Assembly: GCF_003853645.1 (NCBI RefSeq)
Contig: NZ_QTPO01000057.1
Coordinates: 1 to 54,254 of the forward strand
DNA from: Burkholderia sp. Bp9143
GTDB taxonomy: Bacteria > Pseudomonadota > Gammaproteobacteria > Burkholderiales > Burkholderiaceae
Reading direction: 5' to 3'
Length of the DNA: 54,254 bases
Shown: positions 17,557 to 26,095 of the stretch, piece by piece
Layout: every line of letters starts with the position of its first letter
How positions within the stretch are numbered: the stretch's first letter is position 1
The notes under the pieces: generated by a model
Told to the model about the DNA's origin: nothing
The model's input: the letters and a program-made list of their open reading frames with translations, nothing else
Databases searched by the model: none
Made by a program: the position numbers and the translations under genes

Positions 17557-18326
17557 TGGGTTACACGTTCGGCTTCAGCAGCGTCCTGATCGTCTTCGTC
17601 GTGGTGCTCGTCGCATCGTCGATCCGCATCTTCCGCGAGTACGAGCGCGGCGTGGTGTTCATGCTCGGCCGGTTCTGGAAAGTGAAGGGGCCGGGGCTCG
17701 TGCTGATCATCCCGATCGTCCAGCAGGTCGTGCGGATCGACCTGCGCACCGTCGTGTTCGACGTGCCGCCACAGGACGTGATCACGCGCGACAACGTGTC
17801 GGTAAAGGTGAATGCCGTCGTGTATTTCCGCGTCGTCGATCCGGAGAAGGCCGTGATCCAGGTCGCACGCTTCTTCGACGCGACGAGCCAGCTCTCGCAG
17901 ACGACGCTGCGCTCGGTGCTGGGCAAGCACGAGCTCGATGCGCTGCTCGCCGAGCGCGAACAGTTGAACGCCGACATCCAGAAGACGCTCGACGCGCAGA
18001 CCGATGCGTGGGGGATCAAGGTGTCGACGGTCGAGATCAAGCACGTCGACCTGAACGAAACGATGATCCGCGCGATCGCGCGGCAGGCCGAGGCCGAGCG
18101 CGAGCGACGCGCGAAGGTGATTCACGCGGAAGGCGAACTGCAGGCGTCGGAGAAGCTGCTGCAGGCCGCGCAGCGGCTCGCGCAGCAGCCGCAGGCGATG
18201 CAGCTGCGCTACCTGCAGACGCTGACGACGATCGCGGCGGACAAGAATTCGACGATCGTGTTTCCGCTGCCGATCGATCTGCTGGGGGCGTTGCTGGAGC
18301 GGTTGGGCCGGCCGGGCGAGCAATGA
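17553..18326 (+). CDS. SPFH/stomatin-like protein (slipin)
   Basis: A 257-residue stomatin homologue: one N-terminal membrane helix (VLIVFVVVLVASSIRIF), the SPFH/band-7 domain (REYERGVVFMLGRFWKVKGP through VEIKHVDLNETMIRAIARQ) and a charged helical tail (EAERERRAKVIHAEGELQAS). Such proteins form large membrane oligomers and are substrates or partners of NfeD proteases. Its ATG overlaps the nfeD stop by 4 bp after GGGAG, so it is co-translated with it. An 8-bp GC-only stem (18354-18361 with 18379-18386) follows the stop but has no U tract. Confidence 0.92.
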   Translation: MMGYTFGFSSVLIVFVVVLVASSIRIFREYERGVVFMLGRFWKVKGPGLVLIIPIVQQVVRIDLRTVVFDVPPQDVITRDNVSVKVNAVVYFRVVDPEKAVIQVARFFDATSQLSQTTLRSVLGKHELDALLAEREQLNADIQKTLDAQTDAWGIKVSTVEIKHVDLNETMIRAIARQAEAERERRAKVIHAEGELQASEKLLQAAQRLAQQPQAMQLRYLQTLTTIAADKNSTIVFPLPIDLLGALLERLGRPGEQ

Positions 18327-18407
18327 GACGCGCGTGTGCCGGCTCGCACGAGGCCGCGGCCGACGCGGATGGACGCGGGGCCGCGGCGGCCCGGCGCCCG
18401 GCCCGCG

Positions 18408-19685
18408 TCAGGCCAGCAGCTTGCGCTCGGTCTTGCCGTACTTGATCGACTTCTCGTCCGGGATCATCAGGCCCGTGTGCTCGTCGCGGCCCTGCAGCAG
18501 GAAGCGCGCGTCCGGGTTGCCGATCTGTCCGGCCGCGAGCGTGCTGTCCGCGCCGATCTCGCCCTTCTTCATCCGGTTGACGATCACGCCGGCCGCGGTG
18601 TCCTTGAAATCGCGCAGCATCCACGCGTCGCCGTCGCTGTCGCCGAACACCAGCAGCGGGCCGTAACCCTTCTTCGACGCGAGGACGTTGCGGATGCCCA
18701 CCGTCTTGCCGGGCCCCCAGTTGAAATGCCAGCCGGCCGGATAGGTGCTCGTGTACCTGCCGTCCTGCATGTCGAGACGCAGGCCGATCACGTTCTCGGG
18801 CGCCACGCCGTAGCCATAGTTCGGATTGCCGGCGAACACGCGCACGACGTCGTCGAGCGACGCGGTGCTCACGTACACGTCGATACCGTTCGCACGCAGC
18901 GTATGCATCACCGCGCGGATTTCCTCGTGAATGCGGATGCCGTGGAAATGGGTATCGGCCACCACGCCGGCCTTGCCCGGCAGCGCCTTCGGGCTTTCGT
19001 AGCGAACCTTGCGCAGCGCGTCGCCGATACCGTAGTTGTTCGACGCTTCCGCCATCGCCTGCAGCTCGGCGGTCGTCATGTTCTTGTAGAAGTAGATGAT
19101 CCACTTGTAGCCGACTTCGAGCGGATGCGTGTCGCAGATCGCGTCGTACATGAAGTACAGCTTCGCGCGAAAATCCTTGAACTGGTCGGTCTCGCGAACC
19201 TCGTCGAGGCTCTTGTCGCCGCCGAAGCCCTTGTAGTTCGCATGGAGCCAGCGGTAGTCGGACTCGACGTCGGCGGCGAGGTCCTCCATCGTCACCGGCT
19301 TGCCGTCGACGGTCGTATAGTCCTTCATGAACGCGCCCTTCGGCACGTCCTTCCACATCACGCCGACGAACTCGTCCGGCGTCAGCTTGTACTGCAGATG
19401 GTTGATCTGGTACATCAGCAACGCCTCTTCGCAGTCGTTCATGATGCACGTGTTGTCCCAGTCGAACACCGCATACGGGCGACGCTTTAAATCGTAGCGC
19501 GCGCTCGCGACGCCATGCTGGTCGAGCACCGCCTGCAGGCGCGCGGCGTTGAACGGCGACCAGCGGCCCGGGTCCAGCGTGTCCGGCGCGATTACGCTCT
19601 TCGCGCCGGCGATGCCGGCCTTGAGCATTAGCGGCGTCGCAGCGGTCGCCGCGGCAAGGGTGTTCATGAACCGGCGGCGTTGCAT
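18408..19685 (-). CDS. Secreted HAD-superfamily phosphatase
   Basis: A 425-residue protein. It starts MQRRRFMNTLAAATAATPLM, a Tat-like or Sec signal, so it is likely exported. HAD motif I is VFDWDNTC (residues 73-80), motif II is VYVSTASLDD, and motif IV is LVFGDSDGDAWML, all intact; a large cap lies between I and II. It resembles periplasmic phosphoserine/phosphocholine phosphatase-like proteins, but the substrate is unknown. It converges on the SPFH gene. A long 5' region to the next gene carries a perfect palindrome at 19793-19811. Confidence 0.8.
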   Translation of the reverse strand: MQRRRFMNTLAAATAATPLMLKAGIAGAKSVIAPDTLDPGRWSPFNAARLQAVLDQHGVASARYDLKRRPYAVFDWDNTCIMNDCEEALLMYQINHLQYKLTPDEFVGVMWKDVPKGAFMKDYTTVDGKPVTMEDLAADVESDYRWLHANYKGFGGDKSLDEVRETDQFKDFRAKLYFMYDAICDTHPLEVGYKWIIYFYKNMTTAELQAMAEASNNYGIGDALRKVRYESPKALPGKAGVVADTHFHGIRIHEEIRAVMHTLRANGIDVYVSTASLDDVVRVFAGNPNYGYGVAPENVIGLRLDMQDGRYTSTYPAGWHFNWGPGKTVGIRNVLASKKGYGPLLVFGDSDGDAWMLRDFKDTAAGVIVNRMKKGEIGADSTLAAGQIGNPDARFLLQGRDEHTGLMIPDEKSIKYGKTERKLLA

Positions 19686-20192
19686 GGTCTCTCTCCGTTG
19701 AAATGCCGAATCGGCTTCGGTCGCTGCCCCGCGCGACGCGCGGCACACCGGCCCCGCGAAACCGCAAAGGCTTCGAATGGGGACGGATGATGTGACGAAA
19801 TTATTTCGTCAATTTGACAGCGTCGCGCCGCGACACGACGGAGAGTTGATCCGGCGCGACATGCCGGGCCCGCGCCGGAACCTCGCGTGGTGCTCCCGGC
19901 TGGCTCCCCCGCTCGGGACGCGTGCGCAACAACGGGCCGGCCGGCCCCACCGCCGGAAACCTAGAGCTTCTCCTCCATTTCCGCTCTTCATTAGGAGAAG
20001 TCCTCACCTCCGGGGGCTGGCACACGACGTCGAACCGGTTATGATCATTACATCATTCAATGGCACATTAAATGCTGACTGAATAATTCGCCCAAGATCA
20101 CCGGCCGATGCGTTCCGGATCAGCGCCCCAGCCTTGCACAGGACTCGCGTCGCGCCGACACGCAAACGCGGGCCGACACATGGAGACGCATC
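19686..20192. other. Intergenic region between divergent HAD and M24 genes
   Basis: About 500 bp without a convincing gene. It holds the 19-bp palindrome at 19793-19811 and, near the M24 gene, an AT-rich tract around 20040-20090 with an ATTCA...TGAAT dyad that may be promoter or operator sequence. Plus-strand frames here have no ribosome binding site or recognisable product. Confidence 0.5.
19793..19811. promoter_or_regulatory. Perfect 19-bp palindrome, candidate operator
   Basis: TGACGAAAT, a central T, then ATTTCGTCA: nine perfectly paired bases on each side, embedded in GC-rich DNA 108 bp upstream of the HAD gene start. Length and symmetry are those of a dimeric repressor site (TetR/GntR-like). 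No such repressor gene lies next to it. Confidence 0.5.
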
Positions 20193-21092
20193 ATGATCGC
20201 TCACAACCCGCTGCCGGAAGTCCACCTCGACGAGCTGCCGCAGTTCCGCGCGGTCCAGCAGCTTGCCTACCGCTGCGTCGAGACCGTCGGCGCGATGCTC
20301 TACCCCGGCATCACCGAAAAGGAAGCCGCTCGCCTCCTGACCGAATGGCTGCGGGACAACGGCGTGCACGACTGGCTGCACAAGCCGTTCGCATGGTTCG
20401 GCGACCGCACCGCGTTCGAAGGCTTCTCGGGCCTGAAGCACCTGGGCGGCTTCAACCTCGCGTTCTTCCCGAGCAACCGCCAGCTCGAGATCGACATGCC
20501 CGTGATCCTCGACGTCGCGCCCGTGCTCGACGGGATCGTCGCGGACGTCGGCTACGCGCACTGCCTCGGCCAGAACCCGATCCTCGAACAACTGCAGGAC
20601 GACCTGATGGACCATCGCGACATGATCGTGCGGCTCGTGAAGGAGCGCCGCCCGATGGCCGAGGTCGCGCAGGCGGTCGACGCGCTGTGCCGCCGCCAGG
20701 GCGTCGAGCCGCGCCACAAGGCGTATCCGTTCAAGGTGCTCGCGCATCGCGTCGCGAAGATCCACAAGCTGTCGAAGCCGCGCTTCGTCGCACGCTTCGG
20801 GCTGAACGCGACGCGCAACCTGCTGCTCGACCAGGGCCGCGCGGCGAAGCAACAGGGCTGGTCGCCGCTGTGGTCGATCGACCGCCGCTCCGAGCATGCG
20901 CCCGTGCCGGGCCTGTGGGCCGTCGAGCCGCATCTCGGCTTCGCCGGCGTCGGCGCGAAATTCGAGGAATTGCTGGTGATCACCGACGACGACGCGTACT
21001 GGCTCGACGACGACCTGCCGCACGTGCGCCGCTGGCAGCGCCGTCAGGCCGAACGCGCGCCGGCCGTCGCGAACGTGCCGGCCGCCGCCTGA
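20193..21092 (+). CDS. M24-family metallopeptidase-like protein
   Basis: A 299-residue protein with the pita-bread fold layout of methionine/proline aminopeptidases: acidic pair in VILDVAPVLDGIVADVGYAH, His in HKAYPFKVLAHRV, and glutamates in LWAVEPHLGFAG and AKFEELLVIT. These match the five metal ligands (Asp, Asp, His, Glu, Glu). The true substrate is unknown; some M24 members act on creatine-like compounds or lack activity. It is first of a three-gene plus-strand run with a hydrolase-SDR fusion and a metal-dependent hydrolase, suggesting a common, perhaps lipid-related, pathway. Confidence 0.8.
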   Translation: MIAHNPLPEVHLDELPQFRAVQQLAYRCVETVGAMLYPGITEKEAARLLTEWLRDNGVHDWLHKPFAWFGDRTAFEGFSGLKHLGGFNLAFFPSNRQLEIDMPVILDVAPVLDGIVADVGYAHCLGQNPILEQLQDDLMDHRDMIVRLVKERRPMAEVAQAVDALCRRQGVEPRHKAYPFKVLAHRVAKIHKLSKPRFVARFGLNATRNLLLDQGRAAKQQGWSPLWSIDRRSEHAPVPGLWAVEPHLGFAGVGAKFEELLVITDDDAYWLDDDLPHVRRWQRRQAERAPAVANVPAAA

Positions 21093-21149
21093 CGCGCACG
21101 CCTCGCGCCTTCCTCCCGAATCCCTGAATCCCTGAACGACGGACTCACG

Positions 21150-22937
21150 ATGCAGCCTCTTTCCGACGAAGCGCCGCTGGCCCTGTTCGAATCGGTTCAC
21201 GGCGAGACGACCGTCGCCTCCGGCGACCTGACGCTCGCGGTCAGGACCTGGGGCGACCCGGCCCGCTCGCCGGTCGTGCTCGTGCACGGCTACCCCGACG
21301 ACAGCAGCGTCTGGCAGCAGGTCGCGCCGCTGCTCGCGCGCAAGCACTACGTGATCGCCTACGACGTGCGCGGCGCGGGCCTGTCCGGCGTGCCCAAGCG
21401 CACGGCCGACTACCACCTCGCGAAGCTGACCGACGACTTCATCGCGGTGATCGACGCGCTCTGCCCCGGCCGCGCGGTCCATCTGATCGCGCACGACTGG
21501 GGCTCGATCCAGGGCTGGGAGTTCGTCACCGATCCGCGGCTCGCCGGCCGCATCGCGTCGTACACGTCGTGCTCGGGGCCGTGTCTCGACCACGTCGGCT
21601 TCTGGCTGCGCGAACGCGTGCTGCACCCGACGCCCGCGTCGTTGGCCAAGCTCGGCGGCCAGCTCGTGCGCTCGTGGTACGTGGTCCTGTTCCACCTGCC
21701 GTTCATCCCCGAACTCGGCTGGCGGCTGTGGCTCGGCCGCGCGTGGCCGGGCCTGCTGCGACGGGTCGAGAAGACCCCGGCCGTCCCGCGCGCGACGCAG
21801 GCCGACGACGGCGCGCGCGGCGTGCGCCTCTATCGCGCGAACTTCATCCGCTGCCTGTTCGCGCCGCGTGAGCGCTACGCGCACGCGCCGGTGCAGACGA
21901 TCGTGCCGCTCGGCGACAAGTACGTGAGCCCGGCGCTGTCCGAGAACCTGTCGCGCTGGGTGCCGCAGTACTACCGTCGTGAAGTCGCGGCCGGCCACTG
22001 GCTGCCGCTCGCCGATCCCGCGCGCTTCGCCGGCCTCGCCGACCAGCTGATCGACGCGGTCGAATCGGGCGACGAGCCGCCCGCGCTCGCGAACGCACGC
22101 CGCCGCGCGACCAGCGGCCGCTTCAGCGGCAAGGTCGCGGTCGTCACCGGCGCGGGCAGCGGCATCGGCCGCTGCGCGGCCCTCGCGTTTGCCCGCGAAG
22201 GCGCGACCGTCGTCGCGTGCGACATCGATCTCGCGAGCGCCGAGCGCACCGCGCTGCTGCTCGGCCTGACCGGCACGCAGGCGCATGCGAAACGCGTGGA
22301 CGTCGGCTCCGCCGACGAGATGGCAGCGCTCGCGGCGTGGGTCGGCAGCGAACTCGGCGGCGCGGACATCGTGATCAACAACGCGGGCATCGGCATGGCC
22401 GGCGGCATGCTCGACACGAGCGAGCGGCACTGGGAACGCATCCTGCACGTGAACCTGTGGGGCGTGATCCACGGTTCGCGGCTGTTCGCACAGCAGATGG
22501 CCGCGCGCGGCACCGGCGGGCACATCGTCAATACCGCGTCGGCCGCCGCGTTCGGGCCGTCGCGCGACCTGCCCGCTTACGCGACGACGAAGGCCGCCGT
22601 GCTGATGCTCAGCGAATGCATGCGTGCGGAACTCGCGGAGAAAGGCATCGGCGTGACGGCCGTGTGCCCGGGCTTCGCGGAGACCGGAATCATGGCGTCG
22701 ACGCAATACGCGGGCGCCAACGCACAGGACGAGGCACGGCTGCGCAAACGCGCGACGAAGCTGTACCAGATGCGCGGCCTGAAGCCGGAAACCGTCGCCA
22801 AGGCGATGGTCGACGGCGTGCTGCGCAACCGGCCGGTCGTGGCAGTGGGCACCGAGGCGCATGTGCTGCGCTTCGTCGGCCGCTTCATGCCGTGGCTCGG
22901 CCGGATGCTCGCCCGCGTCAGCATGGCCTCGCATTGA
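21150..22937 (+). CDS. Alpha/beta hydrolase - short-chain dehydrogenase fusion
   Basis: A 595-residue two-enzyme protein. Residues about 30-300 are an alpha/beta hydrolase (VLVHGYPDDSSVWQQV; VIAYDVRGAGLSG; IAHDWGSIQGWEF near 115). The nucleophile-elbow position is Asp in HDWG, as in epoxide hydrolases/dehalogenases. Residues about 325-590 are a classical SDR: VVTGAGSGIGR cofactor site, INNAGIGMAGG, a serine in IVNTASAAAFG and the YATTK dyad near 476-480. Bacterial homologues with this architecture exist; substrate unknown, lipid-like epoxides or esters are a guess. It is followed after 34 bp by the metal-dependent hydrolase gene. Confidence 0.87.
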   Translation: MQPLSDEAPLALFESVHGETTVASGDLTLAVRTWGDPARSPVVLVHGYPDDSSVWQQVAPLLARKHYVIAYDVRGAGLSGVPKRTADYHLAKLTDDFIAVIDALCPGRAVHLIAHDWGSIQGWEFVTDPRLAGRIASYTSCSGPCLDHVGFWLRERVLHPTPASLAKLGGQLVRSWYVVLFHLPFIPELGWRLWLGRAWPGLLRRVEKTPAVPRATQADDGARGVRLYRANFIRCLFAPRERYAHAPVQTIVPLGDKYVSPALSENLSRWVPQYYRREVAAGHWLPLADPARFAGLADQLIDAVESGDEPPALANARRRATSGRFSGKVAVVTGAGSGIGRCAALAFAREGATVVACDIDLASAERTALLLGLTGTQAHAKRVDVGSADEMAALAAWVGSELGGADIVINNAGIGMAGGMLDTSERHWERILHVNLWGVIHGSRLFAQQMAARGTGGHIVNTASAAAFGPSRDLPAYATTKAAVLMLSECMRAELAEKGIGVTAVCPGFAETGIMASTQYAGANAQDEARLRKRATKLYQMRGLKPETVAKAMVDGVLRNRPVVAVGTEAHVLRFVGRFMPWLGRMLARVSMASH

Positions 22938-22971
22938 CGGCGCAGACCGCCGCACAGGAAGGGAGACACAG

Positions 22972-23877
22972 ATGACCGCTACCGCCGACTATCACAAGAT
23001 CAAGGCCCGGCACGTGAAGTTCGACTTCAGCGACACGCCGATCACCTGGGTGCCGAACGACCCGGGCAGCACGCACATCATCAACACGCTGAACCTGCTG
23101 TTCCCGGAAGGCGAGCTGTGGTTCTGCCGCGTGTACAACAAGGCGCTGCCGCATATCACCGATGCGCGCCTGCGCGACGAAGCCGAAGGCTTCCTGCGTC
23201 AGGAAGCGGTGCATTCGCGCTCGCACGGCGGCGTGCTCAAGCATTACTACGACCGGCACGGAATCGACACGAAGCCGTTCACGCAGAAGCTGAACTGGCT
23301 GTTCACGCGCGTGCTGGGCGAAGCGCCGTTCGGGCTGAAGATCGGCCACACGCGCTTCTGGCTGCGGCAGCAGCTCGCGGTGATCGCGTCGCTCGAACAT
23401 TTCTTCGGCTATCTCGGCAACTGGGTGCTCAACGCGCACGGGCTCGACGAAGGCCGTGCCGACCCGACGATGGTCGACCTGCTGCGCTGGCACGGCGCGG
23501 AGGAAGTCGAGCACCGGACCGTCGCGTTCGACATCTACAACCACATGGGCGGCAACTACCCCGAGCGCTGCATGCACATGGCGTTCGTGATCGTGCTGCT
23601 GCTCTACTTCATCACGAGCGGCGCGAAGTTCATGTACCGGCGGGATCCCGCCGCCGGACGCTATCCGGGTTTCGTTCTGTCGTGGTGGAAGGGTTCGCGG
23701 CGCGGGCATCTGCCGTCGTTCTGGAAAGTGATCGGCGCGGCGCTGCGCTATTTCAAGCCGGGCTACACACCGCACCACGAAGGCTCGACCGAGCAGGCGC
23801 TCGCGTATCTGGCGCGCTCGCCGGCCGCGCAGGCGGCCGCGCACGGTGGCAACTGGGGCACGACGAAGGGTGCGTGA
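22972..23877 (+). CDS. Predicted metal-dependent hydrolase (PF10118 type)
   Basis: A 301-residue protein rich in His/Glu pairs at metal-site positions (FLRQEAVHSRSHGG; VIASLEHFFGYLGNW; WHGAEEVEHRTVAFDIYNHM), the layout of PF10118 predicted metal-dependent hydrolases, whose helical core resembles di-iron proteins. One membrane-like segment (MAFVIVLLLYFITSGAKF) lies near residue 210. The start chosen has AGGGAGACACAG upstream; a longer open frame from 22861 overlaps the SDR gene. Likely in an operon with the fusion gene. Reaction unknown. Confidence 0.82.
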   Translation: MTATADYHKIKARHVKFDFSDTPITWVPNDPGSTHIINTLNLLFPEGELWFCRVYNKALPHITDARLRDEAEGFLRQEAVHSRSHGGVLKHYYDRHGIDTKPFTQKLNWLFTRVLGEAPFGLKIGHTRFWLRQQLAVIASLEHFFGYLGNWVLNAHGLDEGRADPTMVDLLRWHGAEEVEHRTVAFDIYNHMGGNYPERCMHMAFVIVLLLYFITSGAKFMYRRDPAAGRYPGFVLSWWKGSRRGHLPSFWKVIGAALRYFKPGYTPHHEGSTEQALAYLARSPAAQAAAHGGNWGTTKGA

Positions 23878-23966
23878 GCGGGTCCGCAAGCGGGTTCGCG
23901 ACGGTTTCGGCGGGGACGCCCGCCGAAATGCGTACAATCGCGGCTTCATTTCCCGGAGGTGCCGCG

Positions 23967-24254
23967 ATGGCCATGAAGAAAACCGATCTAGAAAAGAACA
24001 AGGCGCTCAAGCTGACGCACGCGATGAAGCAGTCGAGCTCCGCGCGCTTCGGCAAGGGCGCCGAGGACGCGGCGAAGCTCGATCGCCGCACGCAGCGCAA
24101 GCTCGACCAGGAACAGGGCCTCGTGCCGTTCGCGTGCAAGCTCAACGCCGAACTCGTCGAACAGCTGAAGGCACGCGCCGCCACCCATCCGAACGGGATG
24201 ACGGGCCTGCTGTCCGAACTGCTCGTGAACGGCCTCGCGCAGCGCGACGCGTGA
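23967..24254 (+). CDS. Small protein with ribbon-helix-helix-like C-terminus
   Basis: A 95-residue, lysine-rich protein. The first half is basic and helical (KKTDLEKNKALKLTHAMKQ). The second half (LVPFACKLNAELVEQLKARA, then a Gly/Pro turn, then MTGLLSELLVNGLAQ) has the strand-helix-turn-helix pattern of ribbon-helix-helix DNA-binding proteins. GGAGG lies 8 bp before the ATG. No partner toxin gene is adjacent. Regulator by fold inference only. Confidence 0.65.
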   Translation: MAMKKTDLEKNKALKLTHAMKQSSSARFGKGAEDAAKLDRRTQRKLDQEQGLVPFACKLNAELVEQLKARAATHPNGMTGLLSELLVNGLAQRDA

Positions 24255-24429
24255 CACGCCACGTATCTCGAAAATAGTCGTTGACAACGCCGTACGACAT
24301 CGACAAACTCGTTCGCATGCCTACGTTCAAGCTCATCGCCATCGCGAATCATTGCCCGGTGAACATTCGAAAGAATGGATCACGGGAGGCGCTTGTGCGT
24401 TAGCATCCGAGCAGTACCGCATGTCACAC

Positions 24430-24461
24430 AAGGCCTCGCCGGAAACGGATGAGGCCTTTTT
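24430..24461 (+). terminator. Intrinsic terminator upstream of the DUF2917 gene
   Basis: A perfect 8-bp stem, AAGGCCTC (24430-24437) with GAGGCCTT (24451-24458), and five Ts from 24457 to 24461. It lies 176 bp after the small gene ending at 24254 and only 46 bp before the DUF2917 start. It could end the upstream transcript, act as an attenuator, or end a small RNA; a TTGACA lies at 24281-24286 but with a poor -10. Confidence 0.7.
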
Positions 24462-24506
24462 GTTCTGGTGCGCGTCATCCGTCCGGCTCAACGAATGGAG
24501 AAGACG

Positions 24507-24881
24507 ATGGACCAGGCAAGCCCGTTGTTCGACCGTCCCGATTCGCGCCGCGTCGGCGCGATCGCGTTACCGACCGTGGTGATCCGTTTCGCGGTTGCGC
24601 CGCGCACGACACTGACCTGGCGCGCGCCCGGCGATGCGGAAATTCGTGCGCACGGCGCGCCGCTGTGGATCACGCGGCCGCCGAGCGTCGACGACTACTG
24701 GGTACAACCCGGCGACGTGCTGCGCATCGCGCGCGGCGATCGCATCTGGCTCGGCACCGATGACGACCGGCCGGCCGAAGCGTCGATCACGACGGCGTAC
24801 GTGCGGCGCGGCGAACGGCTGAGACGCACGCTCGCGCGAATGCAACGTTTGCTCGTCGGACGATGGCGAAGACGGGATTGA
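24507..24881 (+). CDS. DUF2917 family protein
   Basis: A 124-residue protein with the DUF2917 core: GAPLWITRPPSVDDYWVQPG followed by DVLRIARGDRIWLGT, a small beta-rich fold. Function of the family is not known to me. ATG 24507 is preferred over the in-frame ATG 24495 because GGAG lies about six bases before it. It sits directly behind an intrinsic terminator, so it either has its own promoter within 46 bp or depends on read-through. Confidence 0.75.
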   Translation: MDQASPLFDRPDSRRVGAIALPTVVIRFAVAPRTTLTWRAPGDAEIRAHGAPLWITRPPSVDDYWVQPGDVLRIARGDRIWLGTDDDRPAEASITTAYVRRGERLRRTLARMQRLLVGRWRRRD

Positions 24882-25053
24882 CGATGCGCGGTCACGCGCG
24901 CAACGGGATACCGGGACGCGCGGAATCAACGCATCCGGAAACGGACGCACCCGCGGCGCAATGCGTCGCGGGTGCGCATCGAATGACGCGGCACGCGCGT
25001 GCGTGCCGCGTGCGATCGCGCGCCGTGCGCAACCCTTGCATGCATCGCGTGCA

Positions 25054-25332
25054 TCAGGTGCTGGCGGCGAGACGCGGGCCCGTGCTGCGGGGAGTGGAAT
25101 CAAGGTCGGGGCGTTGCGCCGCCTGCGAGGTCACCCACGGGTCGATGCCTTGCTTTTGCACCTCCTCGAGAAATGACACCCGTGCGCGCCAGTAATCCGC
25201 CTGTAATTTCGCATCGATGACGCGCTGTTCGGCTGCGAACAGTTCCATGCGCGCCGTCACGAGCATCGACGCAGCGGTTTTTTCCGGCGTGGGGGCGTGC
25301 CGCATTGCCCAACGGCTGATCCAGTTCAACAT
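25054..25332 (-). CDS. Small helical protein of unknown function
   Basis: A 92-residue protein from ATG 25332 (MLNWISRWAMRHAPTPEK). The centre is predicted long helix (SMLVTARMELFAAEQRVIDA, then LQADYWRARVSFLEEVQKQG), so a coiled-coil is likely. The C-terminal 20 residues are Pro/Thr/Arg-rich. AGG bases lie before the ATG. Not recognised; real by codon bias and periodicity. Confidence 0.6.
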   Translation of the reverse strand: MLNWISRWAMRHAPTPEKTAASMLVTARMELFAAEQRVIDAKLQADYWRARVSFLEEVQKQGIDPWVTSQAAQRPDLDSTPRSTGPRLAAST

Positions 25333-26095
25333 GCTGACCTCCGTGATTACGGACGAACCCGCATCGGGCAATCGCAATCGGTCGCGCCTGCCCGGACGCG
25401 CAACGACCGTCACCGCACTTCACCGCCTGGCCTGCACGGACTGCGACTCCCCCGCGTCGGCAACAACCGGCCGGCGTGTGCGCGCGGTGTATCTATCCTA
25501 GAAAGACTTGCCGGTTAACGCGATGACGACTTGCAATCTTTTACACAGAAACCACAGTCGGGCTCGCATCGCGAAATGACAGTTGCGGACGGAACGGCTT
25601 CGGCGCAGGATAGCCCGATATCTGCAACCGCCTCGACTGACGAATGGCCGCTGCACGCCGCCGCGCACCTGCGCCGGTCGTGCACGCGCGTTCGCGCACG
25701 CGTTGCACCCGCCCTGCGTTCTTCCAGCGTGCGGGCATGTCATTTCACTTGCACGTCATCGTGGGGCGGCCGCGCGCCGCACGCGCCTCATGCCGTTGCA
25801 CCCGCATCGGCCGACGCGCCCCGCCTGCCATCGAATCGTTTCCATCGTTTCTACCTGCCCGCGTCGTCCGAACCGGTAAAATGCGCGCCTTCCTCGCGCG
25901 GCCGGCCTGTCCGACCGTCCGCGCGAACGCAGCCGATCGTGCCCCGCAACTATATCGTCCGAGCTATCCGCGCTATTACAATCCGCCGATAGCGCGGCAA
26001 TAGTGGCTGGTTACAGTAGGCCGGCCTCGCGCTGCCTTACAACAATTCGGCACAAACAACAAGCAACACGACAACCCGACCGGAGAAACGCCTTC
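25333..26095. other. Long intergenic region upstream of the purine permease
   Basis: About 760 bp with open frames in several phases but none with a ribosome binding site or a recognisable product. The right end holds the palindrome at 25968-25997 overlapping a -10-like TACAAT. No RNA motif that I know (including purine riboswitch elements) was recognised. Confidence 0.5.
25968..25997 (+). promoter_or_regulatory. Dyad overlapping a -10-like element before the permease
   Basis: CCGCGCTAT (25968-25976) pairs perfectly with ATAGCGCGG (25989-25997). A -10-like TACAAT (25977-25982) lies in the loop, about 115 bp upstream of the NCS2 permease ATG. A repressor bound here would block the promoter; alternatively the transcript would fold. 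No convincing -35. Confidence 0.4.

Noticed and set aside
20004..22955. 983-codon open frame on the minus strand opposite the M24 and hydrolase-SDR genes
   Set aside because: Same antisense artefact; composition is Arg/Ala/Val-rich without motifs, and the opposite strand has full catalytic motifs.
25968..26095. Purine riboswitch before the permease
   Set aside because: The conserved pyrimidine loops and three-way junction of purine riboswitches are not visible; only a simple dyad is present.
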